The notes under the pieces were generated by a model, which saw only the letters and a list, made by a program, of their open reading frames with translations, was not told the origin of the DNA and did no database searches. Made by a program: the position numbers and the translations under genes. This document shows, one piece after another, positions 30,092 through 39,681 of a stretch of DNA of 64,000 nucleotides. The stretch's first letter is position 1. The number at the start of each line of letters is the position of its first letter. Source of the DNA: Flavobacterium sp. JAD_PAG50586_2 (GTDB lineage: Bacteria; Bacteroidota; Bacteroidia; Flavobacteriales; Flavobacteriaceae); assembly GCA_023213215.1 (NCBI GenBank), contig CP096136.1, positions 620,001-684,000 on the forward strand, given 5' to 3'.

Positions 30092-31375
30092 TTACCTTTT
30101 ATCTTTCGATTTAAATTCTCTTAAAGGATGACCAGTGTAAACCTGTCTTGGTCTACCTATTGGTTCTTTATTGATGCGCATTTCCTTCCATTGTGCTATC
30201 CAGCCAGGAAGACGTCCGATGGCGAACATAACAGTAAACATATCCGTTGGAATTCCTAATGCGCGGTAAATGATACCGGAATAGAAATCAACATTTGGAT
30301 ATAATTTTCTTGATACGAAGTACTCATCTACTAAAGCAGCTTCCTCTAATTGCATTGCTATCTTTAGAATTGGATCATCTACCCCAAGGGTCCTTAACAC
30401 CTCATCGGCTGCTTTTTTGATGATTCTGGCTCTTGGATCGAAATTTTTGTATACTCTGTGACCGAATCCCATTAAGCGGAAAGGATCATCCTTATCTTTA
30501 GCTTTCGCCATGTATTTTGCCGCATCGCCTCCATCTTTCTGAATGTCTTCCAACATTTCCAACACAGCCTGATTGGCTCCACCATGAAGTGGTCCCCAAA
30601 GAGCGGAAACACCTGCTGAGATTGATGCAAATAAGCCTGCGTGCGAAGAACCAACTATCCTAACGGTTGAAGTGGAACAGTTTTGCTCGTGGTCTGCATG
30701 AAGTATGAATAATTTATCTAATGCATCAACAACTACAGGATTTGGTGTGTAAGGTCCTGTTGGCAATTTGAACATTAACTGCATGAAATTATCAACGTAT
30801 CCTATTGTATTGTCATAGTAATTTAATGGATAACCCATCATTTTCCTGTAAGTCCATGTGGCTATGACCAGGAATTTACCCATGGTTTTACAAACGGCCT
30901 CATACATTTCCTTTTCGTTCTCTACGTTGACTACTTTTGGATTGAAGGCTGTTAACGCACTGGTAAGCGCAGATAAAACGCCCATTGGATGTGCTGTTTT
31001 AGGAAAGCCATCAATGATGTTCTTCATCTCTTCGTTTACTAACGTATACTTGCGAATATCCGTTTCAAACTGGGCTAATTCGGCTACTGTTGGCAGTTCT
31101 CCAAAGATTACCAGGTAGGCTACTTCAAGAAAATCTGCTTTAGACGCTAAATCTTCGATTGCGTACCCACGATAGCGAAGAATTCCTTCCTCACCGTCCA
31201 GGAATGTGATTTCACTTTTGCATGAACCTGAATTTTTATAACCCGGATCAAGAGTTATTGCGCCTGTTAGGGCACGGAGTTTGTCAATATCGATAGCTGC
31301 TTCGTTTTCGCTTCCTACAATTACGGGAAACTCATATTTGTTGCCATCAAATTCTAATATTGCTGTTTTAGACAT
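30092..31375 (-). CDS. gltA: Citrate synthase
   Basis: 427 residues, full length for the hexameric type of Gram-negative bacteria. Catalytic residues are visible: His in ILHADHEQNCST, His in MGFGHRVYKNFDPRA and Asp in YPNVDFYSG. It condenses acetyl-CoA and oxaloacetate to citrate in the TCA cycle. It is monocistronic, between its own promoter-like box and terminator, and sits in the same 7-kb stretch as sucC, another TCA gene. Confidence 0.97.
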   Translation of the reverse strand: MSKTAILEFDGNKYEFPVIVGSENEAAIDIDKLRALTGAITLDPGYKNSGSCKSEITFLDGEEGILRYRGYAIEDLASKADFLEVAYLVIFGELPTVAELAQFETDIRKYTLVNEEMKNIIDGFPKTAHPMGVLSALTSALTAFNPKVVNVENEKEMYEAVCKTMGKFLVIATWTYRKMMGYPLNYYDNTIGYVDNFMQLMFKLPTGPYTPNPVVVDALDKLFILHADHEQNCSTSTVRIVGSSHAGLFASISAGVSALWGPLHGGANQAVLEMLEDIQKDGGDAAKYMAKAKDKDDPFRLMGFGHRVYKNFDPRARIIKKAADEVLRTLGVDDPILKIAMQLEEAALVDEYFVSRKLYPNVDFYSGIIYRALGIPTDMFTVMFAIGRLPGWIAQWKEMRINKEPIGRPRQVYTGHPLREFKSKDKR

Positions 31376-31417
31376 GATATAAAAATGGGAATTAAATCTG
31401 GTAAATTAATAATTTCC

Positions 31418-31425
31418 CAAAATTA
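31418..31425 (-). promoter_or_regulatory. Likely -7 box of gltA
   Basis: TAATTTTG on the minus strand fits TAnnTTTG, 43 bases before the ATG. No TTTG at the right distance upstream. Confidence 0.42.
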
Positions 31426-31582
31426 GGGAATTTGAAATGAATTAAAAAAGAATTACGGCAACGTTTTAGTTAATTATTTGATAAAAAACGTGTTTTAATA
31501 TAGCATTGCTGATATTGTATGCTTTGTCACACTCATCGAAGCTTAGGAAAGGGTATTAAATATTTGTTTACATCCTAAATAT

Positions 31583-31612
31583 AAACCCCGCTTCATAACT
31601 GAAACGGGGTTT
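31583..31612 (-). terminator. Terminator after first LRR-family gene
   Basis: 8-bp GC-rich stem AAACCCCG / CGGGGTTT with a 14-base loop that can itself pair (TTC/GAA). It ends the tandem LRR cluster. Confidence 0.85.
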
Positions 31613-31639
31613 AAGGATCATTAACTGTTATAAACTAAT

Positions 31640-34137
31640 CTATTCTCTAACAATCTTTTGAACTTTGATGCCTTTATCAGAAATGATTTTGATGAAATAG
31701 ATTCCGTTGGACTGGGTTGAAATATCTATTGAGGCATGAGCTTCATTTACCACGTTAGTTTGTAAAATCCTTCCTTGGGCATCGTATAACTGAACCGATT
31801 TTATAGTGTTGTTACATTCGATATTGATTAGCCCTTTTGTTGGATTTGGATAAATTGCGATTGATACATCCTCTGCAACATCAGGATTGCTTAAAGTTTG
31901 GAAAATGGTATTGGCAGGATCAGTAATGACCGGGAAATTATAATCGAAATAGATACCTGCGGTTTGGGTTACGGTATCTCCTTCAACCAGTGTGTTTCTT
32001 GATTTTATCTTGAAGGAAACATTACCATGTGCACCCTCAGCAAGGTTGATATCTTCCAAAATGAATTCGGCAACATTACCCGTCAGCCTGCTTACTACCG
32101 ACGCTGAAGAACCTATTAGCTGTAGTGAATTCACATCAAACTTAGCAGTATCAATGATATCTTTAACGACAATATTCCGTGCGGGAGCGCTTCCTGTATT
32201 TTCAAAATTCACGACATAGTACAGGTAATTCCCAATTTCTGATGGCGAAACCCTATTACCCTGAACACACACTATATCATTTGGATCAAAGGAATTTGTA
32301 ACGGTTTGGTGCAGTTGGAATTGATTATCTGAAGGGTTCTCATCTCCGGCATTTGGATTAATGATTGCGGTAAACGTTAATTGGTCATCCTGGTTTAGAG
32401 GCGGGGTTTCGGTTGGATTATTTAGATTTAACCTGATATAGCTGGTCACACTTTCAAAAGGAAGTAGGTTGGTATAATTATAATTCAACAAACCTGTTGA
32501 TTGTGAACTTGGGGTTATGGTTGTCGATACAAAATCACAAACAGCATCATCATAAGCGAATGTAACATTACCTGAAACAGGCTGATTACCTTTGTTTTTG
32601 TAGGTAAGCTGATATAATACATCAAAACCTGCAGTTACATTTCCGAAAGGAATAACGAAAACCTCAACATCCTGATGCACACCGACAGGAGCTATGCAGA
32701 AGTTTTGGTTCACCGTATGATTGTTGTTATCCGCAAATGGAATGGTTGCAGTGGCAGGACTGAAAGTAAACCACGAAGGATTTTCTATAGAAGGTGTAAC
32801 AGTAAAGTTACCTGCCTGTGTATAGAAGGTATAGTCAAGCATTCCTGCTGTAAGGCATGCTCCTTGAGTTGTGCCGTCAGTGATATCTAACCTTAAGTTT
32901 CCTATTGGAACATCTCCTGGGTCACAGCCGTTATTGTTAATGTCAAAAATTACATTTCCTGTTATGGTATTGTACTGCCCGCCAGGTTCAAACGAGCAGT
33001 AGCTGTTTACTGCAGGATAGTAACCCGGATTAAAGGTTTGAGGCAAAAGCAACATTGTCTGTGCGAATTCACTATCATCTACACATATATATCTCAGCGG
33101 ATTCTGAAATTGACTGTTAGGACTTAAGAAATAAGCTGCATCATTAGCTCCATTTTTAATATTTAAGACCCTTACACCAGAATTATAGCCCAGTATAGCA
33201 TTAACTAAATGAGGGCTGTTGGATAAGTCTAAAACCTCAATATGGGTATTATTTTCCATTGAAAAAGCCTGTAGGCTTACTAAGGTACTCAAATCCAAAG
33301 ATGTTAAATTGTTGAGTCCTACATCTAAGCCAGTCATGCTAGTACAACCTGTAAGATTGATACTTTGCATTTGAATACCGCTAGCCCTAAGAGTAATCAG
33401 ATTCGTGCAATTTGAGACATCCACATGATGGATTGTCCTGTCATAGCTTCCATGCAAATCTAAAGTATTTGGAATTCCTGTTCCCGAAAGATTCAGGGTT
33501 TCAAAGGTAGAACCATTAAAATCAACCGTTGCTAATTGTGAAGCGCCTGATGCATTTAAAGAATTCAAAACACAGTCTGTTACTTCAAGCCTCAATAGTT
33601 CGGGCGAATTTGTCAAATCTAAATTAAGTGCAGATAGGTTTGAATAGGAAATATCCACTTGCCTTAAATTAACACAAGCCGCAATATTTAGCGTTGCGAG
33701 CGACGCAATCCTATGGCAGGTAATAGTTTCAAGACTAGAACCCCGTTTAAATCTATCGATATAACCTGTAATGGAGAAGGGCCGGCAAAGCCGATATAAA
33801 AATCTTTCAAAAATGGCAGGTTAGTTAATGTAAGGCTCGTTATCCCTTCATTGGAACAATCAAGAAATGTTAAATTGGAAAAAGAAGCTAACCCGGTAAG
33901 ATTTGATATATTAGGTCCATACAAACTTAATTTTGCTACTACCAGAGCTTCGGATAGCTGAATTTCGCCATCGGTATTGGTATCAATTCTCATAGCCTGG
34001 CCTAATGCATTTTGAGCAGTAGAATTATTGGATTCTGCCGAAAGCAATATCGACTTAAAATTGGCATCAGGAATATTGACTATCTGTGCGTTGGCAAAAG
34101 CACTAAGAAACAGCAAAAGAATGTATAGTTTTTTCAT
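31640..34137 (-). CDS. LRR T9SS surface protein, copy 1, frameshifted
   Basis: The first frame (from 34137) has signal peptide MKKLYILLLFLSAFANAQ and the shared VNIPDANFK start with an EF-hand-like DTNTDGEIQ. It ends early at 33688. The next frame continues with leucine-rich repeats (LSALNLDLTNSPEL, LDLSNSPHL), a DUF11-like region with NSFDPNDIVCV and YFDYNFPVITDPANT motifs, and a T9SS sorting domain (YPNPTKGLINIE...GIYFIKI). One extra G in the C4 run at 33741-33744 (plus strand) joins them into about 832 residues. It is a paralogue of the gene upstream (34207-36465). It is expected on the cell surface; the partner is unknown. Confidence 0.87.
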
Positions 34138-34160
34138 AAAGGGTTTGGTTTTGACAATAA

Positions 34161-34190
34161 AAAAGCCTCCTTTTGTGGGGAAGGCCTTAA
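34161..34190 (-). terminator. Terminator after LRR copy 2
   Basis: Imperfect hairpin AAAGCCTCC / GGAAGGCCTT region, with T-run. Nearly the same sequence follows copy 3 at 36503-36529, so the terminator was duplicated with the gene. Confidence 0.7.
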
Positions 34191-34206
34191 AACTTAACGT
34201 AACTAA

Positions 34207-36465
34207 TTAATCCTTAACTATTTTTTGAACTTTTATTCCGTTATCAGAAATAATTTTGACAAAATAGATTCCGTTAGAATGTGTTGATATATCAATTGAT
34301 GCCTGATTTCCGTTTATCAGATTCGTTTGTAAAATCCTGCCCTGAACGTCGTATAACTGAACTGATTTTATGGTGTTGTTACATTCTATGTTAATTAGTC
34401 CTTTAGCTGGGTTTGGATAGATTGCTATCGATGCATCTACTGCAACATCAGGATTGCTTAACGTTTGGAAAATGGTATTAGCTGGATCAGTAATGACTGG
34501 GAAATTATAATCGAAATAGATTCCCGCACTTTGTGTTACAATATTTCCTGCAACCAGTGTGTTTTTTGATTTTATTTTAAATGAAACGTTACCATGAGCC
34601 TGAGGCTGTAAGTTAATATTCTCGAAAATGAATTCGGCAACGTTGCCTGTCATCCTTGTTAATACGTTAGCTGAACTGTTTAGCATTTGTAAAGTATTAA
34701 CATCAAATTGAGCCGTGTTAATAATGTCTTTTACAACAATGTTTTGGGCTGAAGCACTTCCTACATTTTCAAAATTGATAACATAGTGCAGGTAATTCCC
34801 AATTTGTGAAGGAGAAACTATATTGCCTTCTACACATATTATATCATTTGGGTCAAACGAATTTACCAAAACCTGATTAAATTGAAATGTATTATCCGTA
34901 GGTGTTTCATCATTTGCTAATGGACTTACCGTTGCAGTAAAATGTACTACATCCCCATCATTTAAGGCGGGAGTTTCCATTGGAGTATTTAGGTTTAATT
35001 TAATGGTAAAACTTCTGCTTTCGAAAGGCTGCAAACCGCTGAAATTATAAGTTAGTAAACCTGTCGACTGAAGATTGGGTGCAACAGATGAAGAAACAAA
35101 ATCGGAAACCGCATCATCATACGCGAAAGCCACATTTCCGGTAAGTGTATGATTACCCTTGTTATTATAAATTATTTTATAATCAGAATCAAAACCCGGC
35201 CTTGCTCCTGACATTGGAACTATAGTAACTTCGAGATCAGGATGGATTCCGTTGGCCGTAAAGCAGAAGTCCCGAGTTGCTGTATTATTATTGCTGTTCG
35301 CATAAGGGATTACTGCCGAAGTAGGAGAAAAATTGAACCAGGTTGGATTTTCCAAACCCGGTGTGATCGTAAAATTCCCTGCCATAACATTAAATATATA
35401 ATTCCCGTCATTATTGGAGAAAGTGGCGCCTGTATTTAAGGCATCAGTAATGTTGATTCTTATGCCGGACTGGGAAATATCGCTGGCATCACAACCATTA
35501 TTGTTGGCATCAAATGTAATTTTACCAGTTATAGTATTATAGTTTCCTCCGGGAGTAAAGGAACAGTACGAATTAACGACAGTGGATGTCAATCCATTAC
35601 TGTTAAGATTTGACTGCACCGAAGTAATTTGCGAATCATCCGCACAGATAAAGGATAAATTATCACAATGCGATAGATGGAGCGTTTCGTTTATTCCGTT
35701 TTTAATGTATAAAGTTTCAAGCTCCAAATTACTACTAACATCAATCTGAGTTAAGGCAGTGCATCCATTGGCATTTACCGAATGCAGCGTATTAGAAATT
35801 CCCATTGATCGAAGATCAAGTGTCTGTAAATTGGTCAATCCCGAAACATCCACGTTTGATGTATTGTTATCCCCAAAACGAAGCGTCTGTAAAGCTGTAC
35901 AGGTTGAAACATCTAATACTGCCAAATTGGTAGTGCCTATTACTACCTCCGTAAGTGCAGTACATCCTGTTAAATTAAGGGAAGATAAATTCATGGGACC
36001 TATTGTACCAATGCCATAAAGCATCAAAGTATGCAGCTGGGTAAAGCCGCTGAAATTTAATGTATTAACGTTATCCATTCCTTGCCATATCCTAAACCAC
36101 GTCAACGAATGACTCCATCCGCTTATATTTAATGAAGTCACCATAGGTAAATTACTTAAATCAATACTTCTAAGATTTGGGACGCTCGACAACTGATCTA
36201 TATTCGTTAAATTGGGCATGTTGTATAACAATACATCTGCTAAATTTGTAAAACTCTGAATTCCTTCTATCGAAGTAATCAATGGTTGGTTATCTATTAT
36301 TACCATCGTTCTTTCTTGTGCCTCAGCTACTTGGATTTCACCGTCATAATTGGTATCAACACCGATGGAAAGAAGCGCCGCCTTAAAATTGGCATCAGGA
36401 ATATTGACGATTTGTGCGTTGGCAAAAGCACTAAGAAACAGCAAAATAATGTATAGTTTTTTCAT
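34207..36465 (-). CDS. LRR T9SS surface protein, copy 2, intact
   Basis: 752 residues in one frame. It has the same signal peptide and start as copy 1 (AFANAQIVNIPDANFKA), an EF-hand-like DTNYDGEIQ, then leucine-rich repeats (LTSLNISGW, LSSLNLTGCTALTEV, LAVLDVSTCTALQTL) over about residues 60-290. A prealbumin-like SdrD-type domain (ITFDANNNGCDASD), a DUF11-like region (NSFDPNDIICVEGN) and the T9SS sorting domain (IYPNPAKGLINIE, GIYFVKI, basic end) complete it. It is the reference member of the family here. LRR domains in such proteins bind proteins or glycans, but the target is unknown. Confidence 0.9.
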   Translation of the reverse strand: MKKLYIILLFLSAFANAQIVNIPDANFKAALLSIGVDTNYDGEIQVAEAQERTMVIIDNQPLITSIEGIQSFTNLADVLLYNMPNLTNIDQLSSVPNLRSIDLSNLPMVTSLNISGWSHSLTWFRIWQGMDNVNTLNFSGFTQLHTLMLYGIGTIGPMNLSSLNLTGCTALTEVVIGTTNLAVLDVSTCTALQTLRFGDNNTSNVDVSGLTNLQTLDLRSMGISNTLHSVNANGCTALTQIDVSSNLELETLYIKNGINETLHLSHCDNLSFICADDSQITSVQSNLNSNGLTSTVVNSYCSFTPGGNYNTITGKITFDANNNGCDASDISQSGIRINITDALNTGATFSNNDGNYIFNVMAGNFTITPGLENPTWFNFSPTSAVIPYANSNNNTATRDFCFTANGIHPDLEVTIVPMSGARPGFDSDYKIIYNNKGNHTLTGNVAFAYDDAVSDFVSSSVAPNLQSTGLLTYNFSGLQPFESRSFTIKLNLNTPMETPALNDGDVVHFTATVSPLANDETPTDNTFQFNQVLVNSFDPNDIICVEGNIVSPSQIGNYLHYVINFENVGSASAQNIVVKDIINTAQFDVNTLQMLNSSANVLTRMTGNVAEFIFENINLQPQAHGNVSFKIKSKNTLVAGNIVTQSAGIYFDYNFPVITDPANTIFQTLSNPDVAVDASIAIYPNPAKGLINIECNNTIKSVQLYDVQGRILQTNLINGNQASIDISTHSNGIYFVKIISDNGIKVQKIVKD

Positions 36466-36502
36466 GAAGGGTTTGGTTTAGACAATACCAAATATAGATA
36501 AA

Positions 36503-36529
36503 AAAGCCTCTCTTTGTAAGGAAGGCTTT
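36503..36529 (-). terminator. Terminator after decayed LRR copy 3
   Basis: AAAGCCT / AGGCTTT stem region close in sequence to that at 34161-34190, followed by a T-run on the minus strand. Confidence 0.65.
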
Positions 36530-36547
36530 AAAACTTAACATAACTAA

Positions 36548-37135
36548 TTAATCCTTAACTATTTTTTGACTTTTCATTCCGTTATCAGAAATGATTTTGA
36601 TGAAATAGATTCCGTTGGACTGGATGGTTAGGTCTAATGATGTCTGAGTATCATTTAAATCCGTTTGCAAAATCCTACCCTGAACGTCGTATAGTTGCAC
36701 CGATTTGATGATATTGTTGCATTCGATATTGATTAGTCCTTTGGTTGGGCTTGGATAAATTGCAATTGAGGCATCCACTGCAACATCAGGATTGCTTAGT
36801 GACTGCAATACTGTATCCTCAGGGTTTCCACAGGGAAGTTGTAATCGAAAAAGATATTGGCTTTTTTGCTTACCATATCTCCAGCAACCAAAGCAGCATT
36901 TGATCTCATCTTCAAAAGAACCTGTAGTTTGAGTATTTGGTGTAAGTGTTGCTAAAACAGTATCATCATAAGTAAAGAATATATTTCCCGAAAGTGTTTG
37001 ATTGCCTTTGTTATTATATACAATTTGATACACTGCATCAAAACCAGGTCTAGCAGGCGTTATTGGCGCTTGTATTTGATTTTTGTCGCCAATGGCAATG
37101 CCTGATTGGCATATTGCGTCATTAGTTTGGGGCAC
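36548..37135 (-). pseudogene. Decayed LRR T9SS protein, copy 3
   Basis: 195 codons remain open but the sequence is not an intact protein. The part ARPGFDAVYQIVYNNKGNQTL matches copy 2, then most of the DUF11-like region is deleted. A stretch read in another frame (NAALVAGDMVSKKANIFFDYNFP) matches NTLVAGNIVTQSAGIYFDYNFP of copy 2. The frame then returns for an intact sorting domain (YPSPTKGLINIE). So there is a large deletion plus two compensating shifts, and the whole LRR half and signal peptide are gone. At its 5' end it is fused to a fragment of a different gene. Confidence 0.88.
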
Positions 37136-37301
37136 TCGACTTGTATTCGTCGGCTATTGTATTCAGAAGCTGTGCTATGTCGATATCATTTTTGGTCTTT
37201 TGCAGCACCGAAACCAAACTGTCCCCCGTTCGATTCTGTGACCAGCCTGTTGCCGATAAAATCAACACTAGATATTAGGAGAGATTTTTGATTATTTTCA
37301 T
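37122..37301 (-). pseudogene. 5' fragment of a TPR-type sensor or regulator gene
   Basis: From the ATG at 37299-37301 one frame reads a signal peptide and mature start: MKIIKNLS, an in-frame TAA at codon 9, then YLVLILSATGWSQNRTGD and VLQKTKNDIDIAQLLNTIAD before a stop at 37122. The SLVSVLQ...LLNTIADEY pattern matches the first TPR of Bacteroidota TPR-containing sensor kinases or regulators. The rest of the gene is missing. The nonsense codon in the signal peptide and the truncation show a dead remnant. It overlaps the start of the decayed LRR copy. Confidence 0.65.
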
Positions 37302-37404
37302 AAGGTACATTTTAACGCCTGCCAGAAACAAAAATAGCATTTCCTTTTGTGTAAAAATGGATCGAATAAGTATTTGGGTGGTTTGAGTGAGAATTTGAAA
37401 AAAA

Positions 37405-37425
37405 ATCCCGAGAATATCTCGGGAT
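37405..37425 (-). terminator. sucC terminator
   Basis: Perfect 9-bp stem (ATCCCGAGA / TCTCGGGAT) with a 3-base loop, followed by eight T on the minus strand. Confidence 0.9.
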
Positions 37426-37450
37426 CTTATTAACTATAAAATTTAATCCT

Positions 37451-38644
37451 TTACGACAAAGCCGCTTTCACCTGATCAGCTGCTTCCTGGAATTGTGTAG
37501 CCGATAAGATTGGCATTCCTGAGTTGTCGATTAATTCTTTTGCTATTTCAGCGTTAGTTCCCTGAAGACGTACTATGATTGGCACTTTTATAGCGTCACC
37601 CATGTTTTTATATGCGTCAACAACACCTTGTGCCACACGGTCACAACGAACGATTCCACCAAAGATGTTAATTAAGATCGCTTTTACGTTTGGATCTTTT
37701 AATATGATTCGGAAGGCTGTTTCCACACGTTTGGCATCTGCAGTTCCGCCCACATCAAGGAAGTTTGCCGGTTCAAAACCTGCATATTTGATCAAGTCCA
37801 TTGTTGCCATTGCAAGTCCAGCACCGTTAACCATACAGCCAACAGTTCCGTCAAGGTCAACATAGTTCAATCCTACTTCCTTAGCTTCTACCTCGATTGG
37901 ATTTTCTTCACGGATGTCACGCATATCAGCATATTTCGGCTGACGGTATAACGCATTGTCATCAATATTTACTTTGGCATCCACTGCCATAATTTTATTA
38001 TCCGAAGTTTTTAAAACCGGGTTGATTTCAAACATGGATGCATCTGAACCGATATAAGCATTGTATAAGGAATCCACAAACTTCACCATTTCCTTGAAGG
38101 CATTTCCGGAAAGCCCTAAGTTGAAAGCAATCCTACGTGCCTGAAAACCCTGTAATCCTACAGCAGGATCAATCTCCTCTGTAAAGATTAAGTGTGGTGT
38201 GTGCTCAGCAACCTCTTCGATATCCATTCCACCCTCAGTAGAATACATAATCATATTTCTTCCGGTACCTCTGTTCAAAAGAACAGACATGTAGAACTCA
38301 GACGTCTCACTTTCTCCTGGATAATAAACATCCTCAGCTACTAAAACCTTGTGGACTCTCTTCCCCTCTGCTGATGTTTGAGGTGTAATCAACATCATTC
38401 CGATAATCTGTTCTGATATCTCTTCTACCTGCTGTAAATTCTTAGCCAGTTTTACTCCACCACCTTTTCCTCTTCCACCGGCGTGGATCTGTGCTTTGAT
38501 AACATGCCAACCTGTTCCGGTTTCTGCAGTTAATTGTTTGGCGGCAGCCACAGCTTCTACAGGGCTATTAGCTACAATGCCACGTTGCACGCGAACGCCA
38601 TAACTTGCTAAAATTTCTTTTCCTTGATATTCGTGTATGTTCAT
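37451..38644 (-). CDS. sucC: Succinate--CoA ligase (ADP-forming) subunit beta
   Basis: 397 residues from the ATG at 38644 (MNIHEYQGKEIL). A longer frame to 38698 would start in the promoter and add an unlikely sequence. The ATP-grasp N-terminal part has the glycine-rich GGRGKGGGVKLA loop, and the C-terminal ligase domain has IFGGIVRCDRVAQG and the nucleotide-linked GMPILSA. With SucD it makes succinate and ATP from succinyl-CoA in the TCA cycle. sucD is not adjacent, as is often seen in Bacteroidota. Single-gene unit. Confidence 0.97.
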   Translation of the reverse strand: MNIHEYQGKEILASYGVRVQRGIVANSPVEAVAAAKQLTAETGTGWHVIKAQIHAGGRGKGGGVKLAKNLQQVEEISEQIIGMMLITPQTSAEGKRVHKVLVAEDVYYPGESETSEFYMSVLLNRGTGRNMIMYSTEGGMDIEEVAEHTPHLIFTEEIDPAVGLQGFQARRIAFNLGLSGNAFKEMVKFVDSLYNAYIGSDASMFEINPVLKTSDNKIMAVDAKVNIDDNALYRQPKYADMRDIREENPIEVEAKEVGLNYVDLDGTVGCMVNGAGLAMATMDLIKYAGFEPANFLDVGGTADAKRVETAFRIILKDPNVKAILINIFGGIVRCDRVAQGVVDAYKNMGDAIKVPIIVRLQGTNAEIAKELIDNSGMPILSATQFQEAADQVKAALS

Positions 38645-38667
38645 AATAATGAAATATTTTAGGTTAG

Positions 38668-38688
38668 ATCCTGAAACGGGTTCAGGAT
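38668..38688 (-). other. Hairpin in the sucC leader
   Basis: Perfect 8-bp stem (ATCCTGAA / TTCAGGAT) with a 5-base loop, between the promoter box and the sucC start, about 24 bases from the ATG. Too small for a known riboswitch. It could stabilise the mRNA or tune translation. Confidence 0.6.
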
Positions 38689-38697
38689 AAAGTGCCA

Positions 38698-38705
38698 CAA
38701 AAGTA
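38698..38705 (-). promoter_or_regulatory. Likely -7 box of sucC
   Basis: TACTTTTG on the minus strand matches TAnnTTTG, about 54 bases before the ATG at 38644. The nearest TTTG upstream is 13 bases away, closer than usual. Confidence 0.5.
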
Positions 38706-38860
38706 ATTAATTTAGCTTCAAAGAAAAAGAAATATTTTCAAATTTGTATTGGATTATTTTGCGGCTTTTAACAAGAACCAACCGCCTTTAAATTGAAATA
38801 CCTTTATCGTGTTTATTCGGAGTGTTTAGTATGTTTCTGCGCTAACTTTACTACCGACAC

Positions 38861-39589
38861 TCAATAAAGCATTTTGATTTCTTTTACTTCAAAGTTAGTA
38901 ATGCTATCATCTTCCCGTAAAACCTCCAATCTACCATCTTTCTTAACTTTCCTGATAATACCCATAAAACGGTTGCCGTCCTTATCCTCAAAAGCCAGCG
39001 GATAATTTATTTTGTATAAGTTTTTATGGTATTCATCCCAAAGCATTGCCGGGCTTTTAGTGAGCACGTGAAGGTATTCTTCCAGAGATTTCCCTAGAAG
39101 AAACGCGATTTTCTCCGATTCGTAATTTTCTCCTGTAATGTTGGTAAGTGATGTCGCTTGAGGCAAATCCTTGAAATTTGTTTGGTTCAGATTCAGTCCA
39201 ATACCAATAATTGCGTTAAAGACCTTTTTGGATTTAAGGGTATTTTCAATTAATATTCCTGCCACCTTTTTGGAATCTGACATAATGTCGTTGGGCCACT
39301 TTATCGAAATATTTGGAATGTTGCTATTTTTTAAAACCTGCAGTATTGAAAGCGCAACGGCAACATTCAGGTCGAAAATATTTTTATTATCCATCACTAA
39401 ATCCTTAACCAATATACTCATAGTTAGGTTTTTACCTTTTTCAGACACCCATTTGGCTCCCATTTGGCCTTTGCCTTTGGTTTGTTCCTCTGCCATGACG
39501 ATAGTGTAATTCTCCAGTGCGGATTCCCTTGATAATTGCTTTAGGTAATCGTTAGTGGAATCTATGGCATCGAGTTTGATTATAGGCAT
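38861..39589 (-). CDS. birA: Biotin--[acetyl-CoA-carboxylase] ligase, monofunctional
   Basis: 242 residues from the ATG at 39589 (MPIIKLDAIDSTNDY). A longer frame to 39673 runs through its own promoter. The biotin-binding loop GKGQMGAKWVSEKGKNL, the ISIKWPNDI stretch and the GIGLNLNQ motif are present. There is no N-terminal DNA-binding domain, so it does not act as a biotin repressor. It attaches biotin to acetyl-CoA carboxylase and related carriers. It diverges from rsfS with overlapping promoters. Confidence 0.94.
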   Translation of the reverse strand: MPIIKLDAIDSTNDYLKQLSRESALENYTIVMAEEQTKGKGQMGAKWVSEKGKNLTMSILVKDLVMDNKNIFDLNVAVALSILQVLKNSNIPNISIKWPNDIMSDSKKVAGILIENTLKSKKVFNAIIGIGLNLNQTNFKDLPQATSLTNITGENYESEKIAFLLGKSLEEYLHVLTKSPAMLWDEYHKNLYKINYPLAFEDKDGNRFMGIIRKVKKDGRLEVLREDDSITNFEVKEIKMLY

Positions 39590-39632
39590 GATACAATGAT
39601 AAATATTAACGAATTTTAAACTTTTGTTAAGC

Positions 39633-39667
39633 AAAAATAAAGACAATTTGTAATACCTTTGCAAAAC
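39633..39667 (-). promoter_or_regulatory. Promoter of birA
   Basis: TTTG within 39663-39667 and TATTTTTG (39633-39640) on the minus strand, 22 bases apart. The -33 box directly abuts the rsfS -7 box on the other strand. Confidence 0.6.
39655..39662 (+). promoter_or_regulatory. Likely -7 box of rsfS-ftsH
   Basis: TACCTTTG on the plus strand, 20 bases before the rsfS ATG. The candidate -33 TTTG at 39624-39627 is 27 bases upstream, a little far. Confidence 0.5.
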
Positions 39668-39681
39668 ATACATAAATATAA

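Noticed and set aside
36548..37135. Intact small T9SS protein
   Set aside because: No signal peptide, deleted central region and out-of-frame stretches that match the intact paralogue.
38668..38688. Riboswitch ahead of sucC
   Set aside because: A single 21-base hairpin is too small and does not match any known riboswitch.
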